Notes under the pieces: generated by a model
Database searches by the model: none
The model's input: only the letters and a program-made list of their open reading frames with translations
What the model was told of the DNA's origin: nothing
Source: Desulfosediminicola flagellatus
Lineage (GTDB): Bacteria; Desulfobacterota; Desulfobulbia; Desulfobulbales; Desulfocapsaceae
Direction of reading: 5' to 3'
DNA length: 64,000 nucleotides
NCBI RefSeq assembly: GCF_005116655.2
Contig: NZ_CP050698.1
Span: forward strand, 3,455,489 to 3,519,488
In this document: piece by piece, positions 26,990 to 36,155 of the stretch
Position numbering within the stretch: position 1 is the stretch's first letter
How the letters are laid out: every line of letters starts with the position of its first letter
Position numbers and translations under genes: made by a program

Positions 26990-27479
26990 ATTGCGTAAAC
27001 CCTCGTATACTGCAGTGGGGTGCAGTGATGATTGTTAGTAGTAGTAGTATTTTTTTATCTGATTACTACCGAAACTCAGCTTGAAAAAGTGAGGTGTGAG
27101 GTGTTAACCACACTACTCCTAGCACATGCTATAACCAACCGTGTCTAGGCAAATTTTGGCAAGTGTGTTTTGTAAAATTCTATACTCTTCACTCCTGACA
27201 CCTGATGCCTGACAATGCCTACTGAAGCTCAGTGGTAATCAGTTTTTTTAAGGCATGATCGTACATCTGAAGTTAAAACTCACAGCACCCAATTTGCTAG
27301 AAATTATGGATAACGTCAACCTTCAGAGTTGATTCAGATCAAATATTTCACATGGGGAGAAGAGGAAATCACTCCAATGCGAAAACTGATATTCATCTGT
27401 CGATTACTCATAGCCTTTACCAACTGACTCTGCTTGCCCCTATAAAAAAGGCGATCTGAGTTGAATAGTAAACAGGATC
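26990..27479. other. Intergenic stretch, no gene
   Basis: 490 bases, AT-rich, including the run tagtagtagtagtatttt just upstream of the aminotransferase gene. No frame has a credible start or family pattern. Confidence 0.6.
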
Positions 27480-28988
27480 CTAAACAATCTGAACTTTCCC
27501 GGTATCTGGATGCCAGCTGTGTATCCGAAGATATTCAGGAAAAGCATGGGGCTTGAAAACAGATTTATTCAGTAACATTCTCAAACATTCCTCGATTCCC
27601 TCGGTGATCGTTGGATGAGGATAGACACTCTTTAAAACATCCATTATCCCCTTCCCCTGATCCAAAAAATGGGCAATTGACATAATGGTACTCGACACCT
27701 GTGGTCCTGCTGCTCTCATCCCCAGAATGCGTTGCTGCTCATCATCACTCACTATAATCTTCACAAATCCGTTGGTTGCTCTCATGGCAATTGCCCGGCT
27801 ACACAGCTTGTTTGAATAATATGCAACTTTATATGGGATTTTTCGACTTCGGCATCCTTTTTCATTCAGGCCCACAGCGGCAACGGCAGGCGAAAAGAAC
27901 ATCACTGTAGACATATTGTCATAATTAAGCGGCCACCGTTTTTTACCAAACATATGTTTGACTGCAAAGCGGCCTTCCATTTCTGCAATATTTACAAGTG
28001 CGGGGTGATGAGTAATATCTCCGGCAGCATAAATATTGTCTTTCAGGCAACAGTTCTCATCGGTTTTGAGAATGCCGGTTGACGTGGTGTCAATACCAAG
28101 CGCTTCAAGGCCAATACCGGAACTATCAAAAGATCTGCCGATGGAGATAAATGCTGAATCCGCTTCAATAACCTCGGTATGACCATCCTTGAAATCAAGA
28201 AACACCTGTAGATAATCCGCTTTATTCAAGATAGTTCGAAGCTTTGCTGAGTGGATAATCTTAACCCCGTTCGCTTCAAGATTATCACTTACGAAGTCGG
28301 AAACATCTTCATCTTCATAAGGAATAATTCGTTTGGCGTGGTCAACCAGATAGACGACTGTCTGGCCGAAATCAGAGAAAATACTTGCATACTCACAACC
28401 AATTACACCTGCACCAATGATAACCAACCGCTCAGGGAATCGTTGAAAGTTCAACACACCGTCAGAATTGAAGACCCGTTGCTGATCAAGAAGGATATTC
28501 GGAAAACTCCGTGGTTTCGTTCCTGTAGCAATGAGAAAATAGCGTGATTTTATCCGCTCTGATTTTCCGTTTGAATTGCGGATTTCCACTTCATTTTTCG
28601 AAATGAATTTGCCCCAACCGTTCTTTAGTGTTAAAGAGCCCGGCCCATCCCATCTTTCAGGTGAATAGGTATGAATCTGAGAGAGCATCTGATACTGCTT
28701 TTCTTTGGCTGCCTCAATAACAGTTCTGCGCACAGCACAGTAATCGACAGACATCCCTGCAGCCCGATAGCCCCTGTCCTGCTTATTGGCAATCGCGTAA
28801 TCTTTGGCAATCTCCCACATGGTTTTTGAGGCCAATGCACCGTACATTACCCCAGCACCACCAATTTCTGCTCCTTCAATAATGCAGACATGCTTACCAA
28901 AATCAAGCGCCCGCATAGCACCCGCAAAGCCAGCAGGCCCACATCCTAGTACGCATAAATCAAAAACTTCAGGAATTGCTTGTGACAC
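27480..28988 (-). CDS. NAD(P)/FAD oxidoreductase, soluble transhydrogenase (SthA)-like
   Basis: About 502 residues with dihydrolipoamide-dehydrogenase architecture: FAD motif LCVLGCGPAGFAGAMRA, GTKPRSFP, NAD motif VIIGAGVIGCEYASIF, AAGDITHHPALVN, and C-terminal dimer segment YPHPTITEGIEE. The redox-active CxxxxC pair of lipoamide dehydrogenases is missing: the site reads GGAGVMYGALASKT. That fits transhydrogenase-type enzymes moving hydride between NADH and NADP rather than disulfide reductases. TGAGGAG upstream of a GTG at 28988 gives the start; the longer frame to 29117 is not needed. It lies 158 bases after the acyl-CoA dehydrogenase gene on the same strand. Confidence 0.85.
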   Translation of the reverse strand: MSQAIPEVFDLCVLGCGPAGFAGAMRALDFGKHVCIIEGAEIGGAGVMYGALASKTMWEIAKDYAIANKQDRGYRAAGMSVDYCAVRRTVIEAAKEKQYQMLSQIHTYSPERWDGPGSLTLKNGWGKFISKNEVEIRNSNGKSERIKSRYFLIATGTKPRSFPNILLDQQRVFNSDGVLNFQRFPERLVIIGAGVIGCEYASIFSDFGQTVVYLVDHAKRIIPYEDEDVSDFVSDNLEANGVKIIHSAKLRTILNKADYLQVFLDFKDGHTEVIEADSAFISIGRSFDSSGIGLEALGIDTTSTGILKTDENCCLKDNIYAAGDITHHPALVNIAEMEGRFAVKHMFGKKRWPLNYDNMSTVMFFSPAVAAVGLNEKGCRSRKIPYKVAYYSNKLCSRAIAMRATNGFVKIIVSDDEQQRILGMRAAGPQVSSTIMSIAHFLDQGKGIMDVLKSVYPHPTITEGIEECLRMLLNKSVFKPHAFPEYLRIHSWHPDTGKVQIV

Positions 28989-29146
28989 TGTATTCTCCTC
29001 AGTTTTCAGCCTTTTGAGAAACCCGCACTCAACAATCGACCAAGTGTATGAGTATTGTAAGCTGGAATGATACTGATAGGTTAATACCGACTGTCTTCTG
29101 AATAAACCCACCTGCACTATTAGTCCAGAAGAAGGCTGAACCTCAC

Positions 29147-30481
29147 TCAGTTTTTTACGTCTATCTCTTTAAAAACCTTATCCGGGAAAAAACAGTACGG
29201 ACATTCCTCAGGCGCTGAATCTCCATAATGAACATGACCGCAAATTCTGCATCGCCAAACCCCACCCGCAGCCTGCACCTCTGCTGGAGACAGATCACGA
29301 TGGAGAGGCAGATCTTCAAGTGGCGGCAAGCTTGATGTGTATTCTTTCAGCAGGTAATCAGCAAGAATTACACGTTGTACTTCACTTGTTCCCTCATATA
29401 TGCGAAGCAAGCGAACATCGCGCAACAGCTTTTCAACTGGGAACATCTTCGTATAGCCATACCCGCCAAATATCTGCAAAGCTTCGTTGACCACCTCCAG
29501 GGCTGTCTCGGTAGCGTAGAGTTTTGAGATCGAAGCGCTCACCCGGCCATCTTCATTCTGATCACATTCCCAGGCAGCTTTCCAGGTAAGCAGACGTGAT
29601 GTCTCTACTTTCTGAAACATCTCTGCCAGCTTGAACTGAATAGCTTGAAAAGCTCCAAGTTCCATCCCAAACGCTCGACGTTTTTTTGCATAATCAAGAG
29701 CGTATTCTGTTGCTGCTCGTGCAGCTCCGACTCCGAAACTGCCGATAATCGGTCGTGTTCTGGCAAAGGTCTTCATGGCTAGAACAAAGCCCTGCCCTGG
29801 CAAGGCCAGAATATTCTCTTTTGGAACACGCACATTTTTGAAATTAACACCCACCGTATTTGAACAGCGCTGACCCATTTTGGGGATAGGCCGCCCGATA
29901 TTCACACCCTCCCATTCTGTCTCTATCAGAAATGCACAAATTCCTTTATGCCGGTCTTTCGGATTGATAGTGGCAAAGACAGTCACGTAGTCTGCTACTC
30001 CGCCATTTGTTATCCAGTATTTAGTCCCATTAAGGATAAAATCGTCACCATCGGCTGTTGCCATACACCGTATTCCCGCCACGTCGGAGCCCATTGTCGG
30101 CTCTGAAGTGGCAAAGGCGGCAAGCTTGAACTCACCCGCTATCTTGGGCAGATACTTTTGCTTGGCACCTTCATTATCAGACAAGAGAAGGGGTTCCATG
30201 CCGAGGGAGCTATCGAAAATAGATGTTGCCAACCCGGGGCACGCCGCAGCCACTTCCTCTGTAATCAGCGCAGAATCAACCAAACTCAAACCCTTCCCGC
30301 CATATAGTTTTGGGATATCACTCGCAAGTATCCCCGCATCAAATGCTTTTCGGATGATCTCCATGGGTATTTCATCCTTTTCATCGTAATACCAAGCAAC
30401 AGGAAGTACTTCTTCCAAGGCAAATTTTCTTGCTTTCTGCTGGAGAGCATGTTGCTCTGCGTTCAGACGAAAATTGAGCAT
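29147..30481 (-). CDS. Acyl-CoA dehydrogenase with C-terminal rubredoxin-like domain
   Basis: 444 residues. Residues 1-385 are a normal acyl-CoA dehydrogenase: FATSEPTMGSDVAGIRCMAT, YWITNGGVADYVTVFATI, GFGVGAARAA-like region, GYGYTKMFPVEKLLRDVRL and the catalytic glutamate in RIYEGTSEVQRVI. Residues about 405-440 add a rubredoxin-like knuckle (WRCRICGHVHYGDSAPEECP, then YCFFPDKVF) of the kind found at the end of rubrerythrin. The fusion suggests electrons pass from flavin to a bound iron inside the same protein, perhaps instead of, or before, ETF. Substrate chain length is unknown. It is probably co-transcribed with the downstream flavoprotein. Confidence 0.92.
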   Translation of the reverse strand: MLNFRLNAEQHALQQKARKFALEEVLPVAWYYDEKDEIPMEIIRKAFDAGILASDIPKLYGGKGLSLVDSALITEEVAAACPGLATSIFDSSLGMEPLLLSDNEGAKQKYLPKIAGEFKLAAFATSEPTMGSDVAGIRCMATADGDDFILNGTKYWITNGGVADYVTVFATINPKDRHKGICAFLIETEWEGVNIGRPIPKMGQRCSNTVGVNFKNVRVPKENILALPGQGFVLAMKTFARTRPIIGSFGVGAARAATEYALDYAKKRRAFGMELGAFQAIQFKLAEMFQKVETSRLLTWKAAWECDQNEDGRVSASISKLYATETALEVVNEALQIFGGYGYTKMFPVEKLLRDVRLLRIYEGTSEVQRVILADYLLKEYTSSLPPLEDLPLHRDLSPAEVQAAGGVWRCRICGHVHYGDSAPEECPYCFFPDKVFKEIDVKN

Positions 30482-30888
30482 TCTTTCACCTCATGTGGTT
30501 TATATTAATTGGCGATTACATTATGGCGGTAGATGGCGACGGCACTGCATTGCATTGGTGTTTTCTTAAACAGTATATCCTGATCCTACCTTATCTTTTC
30601 CGTGAGACCGAGGCAAATGTGATCGAACCTGGTTCAACTGACCAGAGTGATATAAAGAAAATGGAAGTGAATTATGAATCCAGAGAGCAAGATGAAGAGA
30701 AAAGATATTTTTCCTGGCAATACGAGGGCTGATGCATCACAACACCACTAACTATGCTCCAATAGATTTCAAGGGGAAACCATGGATTTCCTGATCTACA
30801 TAGTACCACCTGAAATTATTAACATTATCTGGTAAACACTCTATCACCTAAACAACAGCGCATTCCGGTTATGATAGCAGGAGAATTG

Positions 30889-30916
30889 TACCGCTTACCG
30901 CTTACCGCTTACCGCT
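30889..30916 (+). repeat. Tandem heptamer TACCGCT x4
   Basis: Four exact consecutive copies of a 7-base unit within a gene-free stretch. Such short repeats vary in copy number by slippage. No adjacent gene is controlled by it in an obvious way. Confidence 0.85.
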
Positions 30917-31338
30917 AATTGAAGCCTTTCTGATATCAGATAAAAACACCGTCTTCTGACAGGATTAATTTAATTGTTAACAGGGGATAAAAACACATTG
31001 AACTGCTGGTCTTACCTCCGATATCGAATGTCTGACAGAGCATTCACTTATCAGGGATGTCTTGTGTAGATATTCTGACTTAAGACCTGGAGAAGATCAT
31101 GTGTTTTAAGATAGCAGTATTGAAATCGTAATGACTGGTCCAGCAATTGTGAAAGCACTTGACTCATCAAGCCCAGCGCCCCCACCATTAGCTTTTAAGA
31201 CCTCATAGACTGGTGCTAAGTCGTTGCAGATAGGGGATACTGGTAATCAACTGGATAAATGTAGAGAAGCGATCACTTGTGCTGTTGTTTCCGGATCTAT
31301 ATCTAAAACCAGAATTAGCGAAGCAACCACGCAAGCAC

Positions 31339-31395
31339 CCTCTCATTCAATAGAATATCACAATACAACATCGTGATAGCTTATTGAATGAGAGG
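31339..31395. repeat. 57-base inverted repeat (14-base arms plus inner stem)
   Basis: CCTCTCATTCAATA pairs exactly with TATTGAATGAGAGG; an inner ATCAC/GTGAT adds to the stem across four mismatched bases. No T-run follows on either strand, so it does not look like an ordinary terminator. It is 140 bases beyond the ihfA stop. Confidence 0.75.
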
Positions 31396-31534
31396 AAACA
31401 CCTACCCACTCTCCTGACATAACGTAAGAAATCCCAGGCAGCATTAAACCAAATTTGTTCTCTACGTAACCACAAGGTATCAGTTGGGGCTCAAGTCTTG
31501 AGAATATCTCTCTCGTAATTTTCTATTCTCGACC

Positions 31535-31822
31535 CTACCCGTTATTAACCCGATCTCTCAAAATCCCGGAAGGCTTGAACGTCACAACACGACGTGCATC
31601 CAACATAAGATCTTCGCCAGTTTGAGGATTACGGCCTTTTCGTTGTCTTTTGTCATTCACACAAAACTTACCGAAACCACTCAACAATAAGCCTGATCCA
31701 GATATGAGATTTTCCTTAGAAATCCGTAAGAAGGCCTCAACTGCATCTATAGCACCAGCTTTTGTTATGCTATCATGATGTTTATAAATCGCCTCAACTA
31801 AGTCAGCTTTTGTTAATGTCAT
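31535..31822 (-). CDS. ihfA: Integration host factor alpha-type DNA-bending protein
   Basis: About 95 residues. TLTKADLVEAIYKHHDSITK opens the HU/IHF fold, followed by GSGLLLSGFGKFCVNDKRQR, the beta-arm GRNPQTGEDLML with the proline that inserts into DNA, and DARRVVTFKPSGILRDRV. The ARRVVTF-type C-terminus favours IhfA over HU. It bends DNA for replication, recombination and sigma-54 transcription. The frame begins at 31846, but AAAGAGAC lies before the ATG at 31822. It is not next to pheT as in many proteobacteria, and stands alone here. Confidence 0.88.
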   Translation of the reverse strand: MTLTKADLVEAIYKHHDSITKAGAIDAVEAFLRISKENLISGSGLLLSGFGKFCVNDKRQRKGRNPQTGEDLMLDARRVVTFKPSGILRDRVNNG

Positions 31823-32310
31823 GATTGTCTCTTTTAGGGATATCATTTTTAGTATAGGAAATCAGATCGACTGCCTAACAGACTAAAGGGTTGGCACAAT
31901 AAAATCAATACATAACAGCAGATTATTCGTCAATTATTCAACTTTCTTAACCACCTACTCTGAGGAGAGTAATTGTCAGGCCAATCCATGCATATTATGC
32001 AACACATCAGGATTTAGTTGCTCAATGTGGCACTATTATTGAAAAGTAATGGAAAGGGATACAAAATTGCCCTACGCACATCCCTATTGATACATCTTTA
32101 CGTTATGCCTGCAAGTGCAGAGAGACTCCAATTTCTGAACTACCTCAAAGAATAATGATGTTACCTGAACCTTAACAGGAACACGGTTAATGTTTGAACT
32201 GCACCAATGGTTTAGAGTTGCCTGGGGAAACAACTTCCCAACAAATTGTTTGAGTGATATATTCCTCAACGATTAAAACTGAACTATATATTTTATGCTG
32301 GGGATAAGTG
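31823..32310. other. Intergenic stretch, no gene
   Basis: 488 AT-rich bases carrying the promoters of ihfA (leftward) and the membrane protein at 32311 (rightward). A 61-codon frame at 32084-32269 shows nothing recognisable. Confidence 0.55.
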
Positions 32311-32970
32311 ATGGTGGCCAATTTAACTCTTTCATCTTCCGCAAGACTCGCTTTCATTGGATTAGGCTATATATATCTAGTCAAATTGATAGATACTTTG
32401 TGGCACGGCATCTTCGGTAATCCCACCATTTCCTTTGTCGTTATTTGTTTGAATATCTTATCCGGCATTGCTCAATTCTTATTTTTCTACAAATTAAAAT
32501 CTTCAACATCAAATAGCGGAATGTATTCTAATATTGCAGGTTGGGCTGGGATTATAGGGGCTCTAATCACCATTATTCCTAAGATACTAGCACTATCCAT
32601 GTTGCTTCAATTCTACTTTTCGTTCAACTTAACAAATAACAGTCAATTAATTCATGTATTTAGCCTATGGCTAGGCGCTGTCATGCTTTTTTGCTGTTGC
32701 CTAATTTTTTCCCTTCTCACAGTTAAAATATGGAGCAACAAAAACAGATATTTTCTTATAGGAACAATTGGATATATGATCCTTACTGTGACATTCTCAA
32801 AGCTGGTACTAAATTTCTTTTCAGGTTTTCAAATTAATTGGCACTGGGGAGAAATTGACACAAGTCTCACGTATTTAATCATCTCATCATCTGCTTCTTT
32901 TCTCTGTATTGCCTATTTCTATGCCGGATTTTTTAGTGGAAATGAAAACATTGGGAATAATGAAGATTAG
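32311..32970 (+). CDS. Six-span integral membrane protein, unknown
   Basis: About 219 residues, very hydrophobic, with about six predicted membrane helices, including ARLAFIGLGYIYLVKLIDTL, IAGWAGIIGALITIIPKILA and YLIISSSASFLCIAYFYAG. I recognise no family. GGGGATAAGTG lies just before the ATG at 32311; a GTG three bases earlier is also possible. It lies alone in a gene-poor stretch and its base composition is AT-rich, which could indicate acquired DNA. Confidence 0.6.
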   Translation: MVANLTLSSSARLAFIGLGYIYLVKLIDTLWHGIFGNPTISFVVICLNILSGIAQFLFFYKLKSSTSNSGMYSNIAGWAGIIGALITIIPKILALSMLLQFYFSFNLTNNSQLIHVFSLWLGAVMLFCCCLIFSLLTVKIWSNKNRYFLIGTIGYMILTVTFSKLVLNFFSGFQINWHWGEIDTSLTYLIISSSASFLCIAYFYAGFFSGNENIGNNED

Positions 32971-33339
32971 CCGCAATATTACTAGTGTCAGAAAAGCCAC
33001 TGCGCCCGTGCTTGAGTTCAAGACCCTGACCGCTGGAGAGCTTTTTTGGTCGTCTTGGCGGCTTCCTCTAACGATCTTATTGCCGTCGATGCTGAACTCC
33101 ACAGCGGTAATGCCAGACCAGTGCTCTGTAATTCTGATTCTTTAAAGTATTATCCTAAACAAACGACTAACAGCATTTTTTAAAACCATGTAGCATGCCT
33201 GTTGTGGTCATCCAAGACTACCCCAGGTAGTGAAACGTGAGGAGTTCACGTGCGCAAACTCAGTGATAGGCAGTGTAAGGCAATATAAAAAACTCATTTT
33301 GTGTACCGGCATACCGCTTTTAAAAATATCCCTACCACA
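32971..33339. other. Intergenic stretch, no clear gene
   Basis: 369 bases. The minus-strand frame 32887-33102 crosses from the 3' end of the membrane gene into a more GC-rich piece (about 32995-33120). That piece could be a remnant of a coding sequence, but I cannot assign it. Confidence 0.45.
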
Positions 33340-34551
33340 TCATTTACCTCCTTTTGTCTCTGCTGGCTTCATTCTATCTATTACCATCTTTGAAACTATT
33401 GGTTCACTTATCGAGCACAGGAGACCTATCAGTAATCCAAACAGCGGATTTGAACTGACTTCGTTTAAAACTACACTCCCCACACCTAGTATGAAGACAT
33501 TAAATTCCAACATAATAAGAAGAACTAGAGCCAATATGGTGATCAGTAAGAGGTAACGCCCCGGGCGCATTCCATAACGATAAATATCATCAAAACCTTC
33601 ATATGTTATTTCTCGAGATCTTAAAAAACCGGTAAGAAGTAAGCCGATTGCCCCACCAATTATAGCGAGTCCATAGCCTAGAATAAGATTTGATGTTTTT
33701 TTAACCGTACCTGCGTATGATTTCCTTTTGGTCTCATTAAGAGCCGACCAGTTAGGAATTAATAATGAGGTAACATTAAGGGCTAAGGATGTTGAGAGTC
33801 CGTCACAGTAACTATGCCTCTTAATCCCCTCTTGCGAAGCGCCATTTTTAATGACTTCTTCACTAAAGTTATTCGACACTGATGGTTGACAAAGGCTAAA
33901 CGCTTTATCCATATCACTAAACACTGAATAATGCATCGGTAGCCAGAGTGAAATAAAGGCTAGCGATACAAAAACCACAATCAGATTACAGATTATGGTA
34001 CTCAATAAAAATCTCCTCCTAACCTTCTGTGATTCAATGGGTACCATACTCTTGAAGGCAGCGAAGTATAATTTGGCAAGCTTTATTTCAGTATTCTTGC
34101 CGTAAAATCCGTTTACAACAACGTCCATCAATGAATAATATAGCTGCTCGCGCTCTTGTGGATACTCTCGAAATGCTGTACTGAGGCGCACAGAAGCGAT
34201 TTTCACCTCCCGTAACAACTCCAGCTCATCATTAGCCAGCTCTTCCTGCCCTTTTTCCGGAATCAGTATTATTTCGTTAGGTACATCATTATCATCAAGC
34301 CTGAAGCCTACCTCCCGAAACCACTTTGCAGATTCATTGGCCTCCATCTGACGTACCCACTTTATTTTCGCACCAGTTATTTTATCAGGCTTCTGGAAAA
34401 GATTTGTAGCTTTTGAAGTAATAGTATCAATAAACCCCAGTGCGCCTCCTCCCGACTGTTGAGTCTTGCCCGTATCTTTCTGCAGAGGTTCAGCTTTACT
34501 GGAATCAGTTTTAGAGTCTTCTGTTTCGGCATTTATTGGTTTCTTTTCCAT
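33340..34551 (-). CDS. Multi-span membrane protein with polar N-terminal domain, unknown
   Basis: About 403 residues. The first 160 are polar, starting with a low-complexity Lys/Glu/Ser/Thr stretch, then IKWVRQMEANESAKWFREVG and LRTAFREYPQ-like helices. Four membrane segments follow: ICNLIVVFVSLAFISLWLP, LGYGLAIIGGAIGLLLTGF, YLLLITILALVLLIMLEF and LFGLLIGLLCSISEPIVSKM. Two cysteines lie in the loop after the first span. I recognise no family. The start at 34551 follows AGGGAGGGATTCC; the upstream 21 codons of open frame lack such a site. It may be an accessory-region gene. Confidence 0.65.
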   Translation of the reverse strand: MEKKPINAETEDSKTDSSKAEPLQKDTGKTQQSGGGALGFIDTITSKATNLFQKPDKITGAKIKWVRQMEANESAKWFREVGFRLDDNDVPNEIILIPEKGQEELANDELELLREVKIASVRLSTAFREYPQEREQLYYSLMDVVVNGFYGKNTEIKLAKLYFAAFKSMVPIESQKVRRRFLLSTIICNLIVVFVSLAFISLWLPMHYSVFSDMDKAFSLCQPSVSNNFSEEVIKNGASQEGIKRHSYCDGLSTSLALNVTSLLIPNWSALNETKRKSYAGTVKKTSNLILGYGLAIIGGAIGLLLTGFLRSREITYEGFDDIYRYGMRPGRYLLLITILALVLLIMLEFNVFILGVGSVVLNEVSSNPLFGLLIGLLCSISEPIVSKMVIDRMKPAETKGGK

Positions 34552-34657
34552 GGAATCCCTCCCTAACAGCAATTTTCCCAGTATCCGTTGATCAAGGCAT
34601 CTAAAACAATGCAATACACATAGCCTGTAAGCGTTTTCCCCTCTGTATTGAGCCCGC

Positions 34658-34689
34658 TCAAGACCTCTGATTCAACACAGAGGTCTTGA
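34658..34689 (+). terminator. Hairpin, possible terminator or mRNA end
   Basis: TCAAGACCTCTG pairs with CAGAGGTCTTGA over an 8-base loop, then ATTTTG on the plus strand. No plus-strand gene ends immediately before it, so its role is unclear. Confidence 0.45.
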
Positions 34690-35524
34690 ATTTTGCGTTC
34701 AAATTTTATCCATTAGATCCTGACCCTTAACTCACGATACCTGCATCCTGGAGCTGCGACGCAACCCCTGAGAATTCTGTCCGGTCTTGAAATTGGTCGA
34801 AGTCGCAGATCACGTAATGAGAGCTTGATTACTGTCGAGGATGGTCTCAACTTTTTCAGGAGCGTATCTTTATGCCATATTGTTACCAGGCAACCTTTTG
34901 GTAATGTCGCTCAAGTACATTGCGGGGAATTTTAGGGACAATTCAATCGCTTCTTCCGATTCCTCCACGTTTACGATAGGTTCAATCCCGAACTGGTCGC
35001 TATCATAAATAGTATCTAAGCCAGCAGGGTTAAAAAGAATTTTATTACGCCTAACAAACCTCCCATCTAATCTGCTTGTATTGTGATGCAAAATAGCTCC
35101 ATTGCAGAGCGCAGGAACCATCCTATTGGCCCAAAAGACAATTGTTAGGATATTATTTAGCGTATCACATATTGACCTACATATTAATTACATAGAGAAC
35201 CCATGAAAATACCATGTCGAATAGGAGGAGGAGCGCTGCAGCAACAACAGCAACTTATCGTTAGGTCAGTGCTGTTTTTTCATGAATCTCGATTATGGTG
35301 CCGGCCTTAAACATGTTCCTATCTCAGTGTTGGTTAGCTTTATTAACGGCTTCAGATTCACTCTCCATAGTATATTCTCAAAAGAATTTAAGGATTCAGC
35401 CATGACAATGTTGATGCTCTCCAGCTTTTTTGCCTGACCTTAGTTCTGTGAGGAAATCACAAGAAGATATGAGATCGACTCCCCCCTCACTTCTGTGTTG
35501 AATTATCTGTGCCAGTGGTCTACC

Positions 35525-35562
35525 CCCATAAATCAATTCATTATAATGAATTGATTTATGGG
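35525..35562. repeat. Perfect 38-base palindrome
   Basis: The arm CCCATAAATCAATTCATTA is followed with no spacer by its exact reverse complement. It is AT-rich and lies in a gene-free stretch. It could be a protein-binding site, a cruciform, or the remnant of a mobile element end. Confidence 0.9.
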
Positions 35563-36155
35563 CATAATATTAAAACAGACAGCTTATGCCTAAGAAGCAC
35601 TATCACTCAAAGTGAAGCGTAACCAAGCTGAGGTATTCTATAGAACTATCTATGCCGTCATTCATTGAAAGAACACCTTTAATAAGCTGAATATAATCAG
35701 GATTTATCTCCGAGCAGAGACTATTAGAAATCTTCGCTGATCAAAACGTGCATCTATAAGGTGTTGCAATTACTAACCTTCAATTTGAGACGGTATAATA
35801 CTGCCGTGCTCCACCTGTCCATATTCATTTTGGGAATGCCCTTGCTATTCATTACTCACGGTAACCTGACTATCATCCTGGTCAGATATGTTGCTGGTCT
35901 CACCAGTTCGAGCCCCGGATTACAATATCGAAACAGAGGTTTCAAAACTAACCAACCGCCAATAACCAAACATGTCATACATTATCAAATACTTACATTG
36001 CAACTTCAAGACACACCCAATTACAGTGTATTTCGGTGTGGAATTTGCAAGTTCGATTGAAATTAACTTTGCATGATAACGTAATTCTACAAATATGAAT
36101 CTGTATTCGGATTCTAATAATTCCCTCCAAAATACAAAGGTAAAGACAGGTCAAA

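Larger units (their letters stand above)
30482..31534. other. Long gene-poor AT-rich gap with repeats
   Basis: 1,053 bases without a credible gene. A 79-codon plus-strand frame (30493-30732) has no recognisable content. Visible structures are four tandem TACCGCT units (30889-30916) and a long inverted repeat (31339-31395), both listed separately. Confidence 0.6.
34552..36155. other. 1.6-kb gene-poor region with palindromes
   Basis: No gene can be supported. The 83-codon frame at 34870-35121 and the 99-codon frame at 35761-36060 lack ribosome binding sites and recognisable content. Two strong inverted repeats are present (34658-34689 and 35525-35562). The last few hundred bases must include the chemoreceptor promoter. 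Confidence 0.6.

Noticed and set aside
30493..30732. 79-codon plus-strand frame after the acyl-CoA dehydrogenase start
   Set aside because: No ribosome binding site or recognisable content; in the promoter region of the dehydrogenase.
32887..33102. 71-codon minus-strand frame, possible gene remnant with FSIDGNKIVRG
   Set aside because: No homologous family recognised and it overlaps the 3' end of a membrane protein gene; could be a decayed fragment but cannot be supported.
34870..35121. 83-codon minus-strand frame
   Set aside because: Acidic helical C-terminus is protein-like, but there is no ribosome binding site and no family match by eye.
35895..35935. tRNA-like T-loop segment (agttcgagcccc)
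   Set aside because: The flanking stem does not pair and no acceptor or anticodon arm is nearby.
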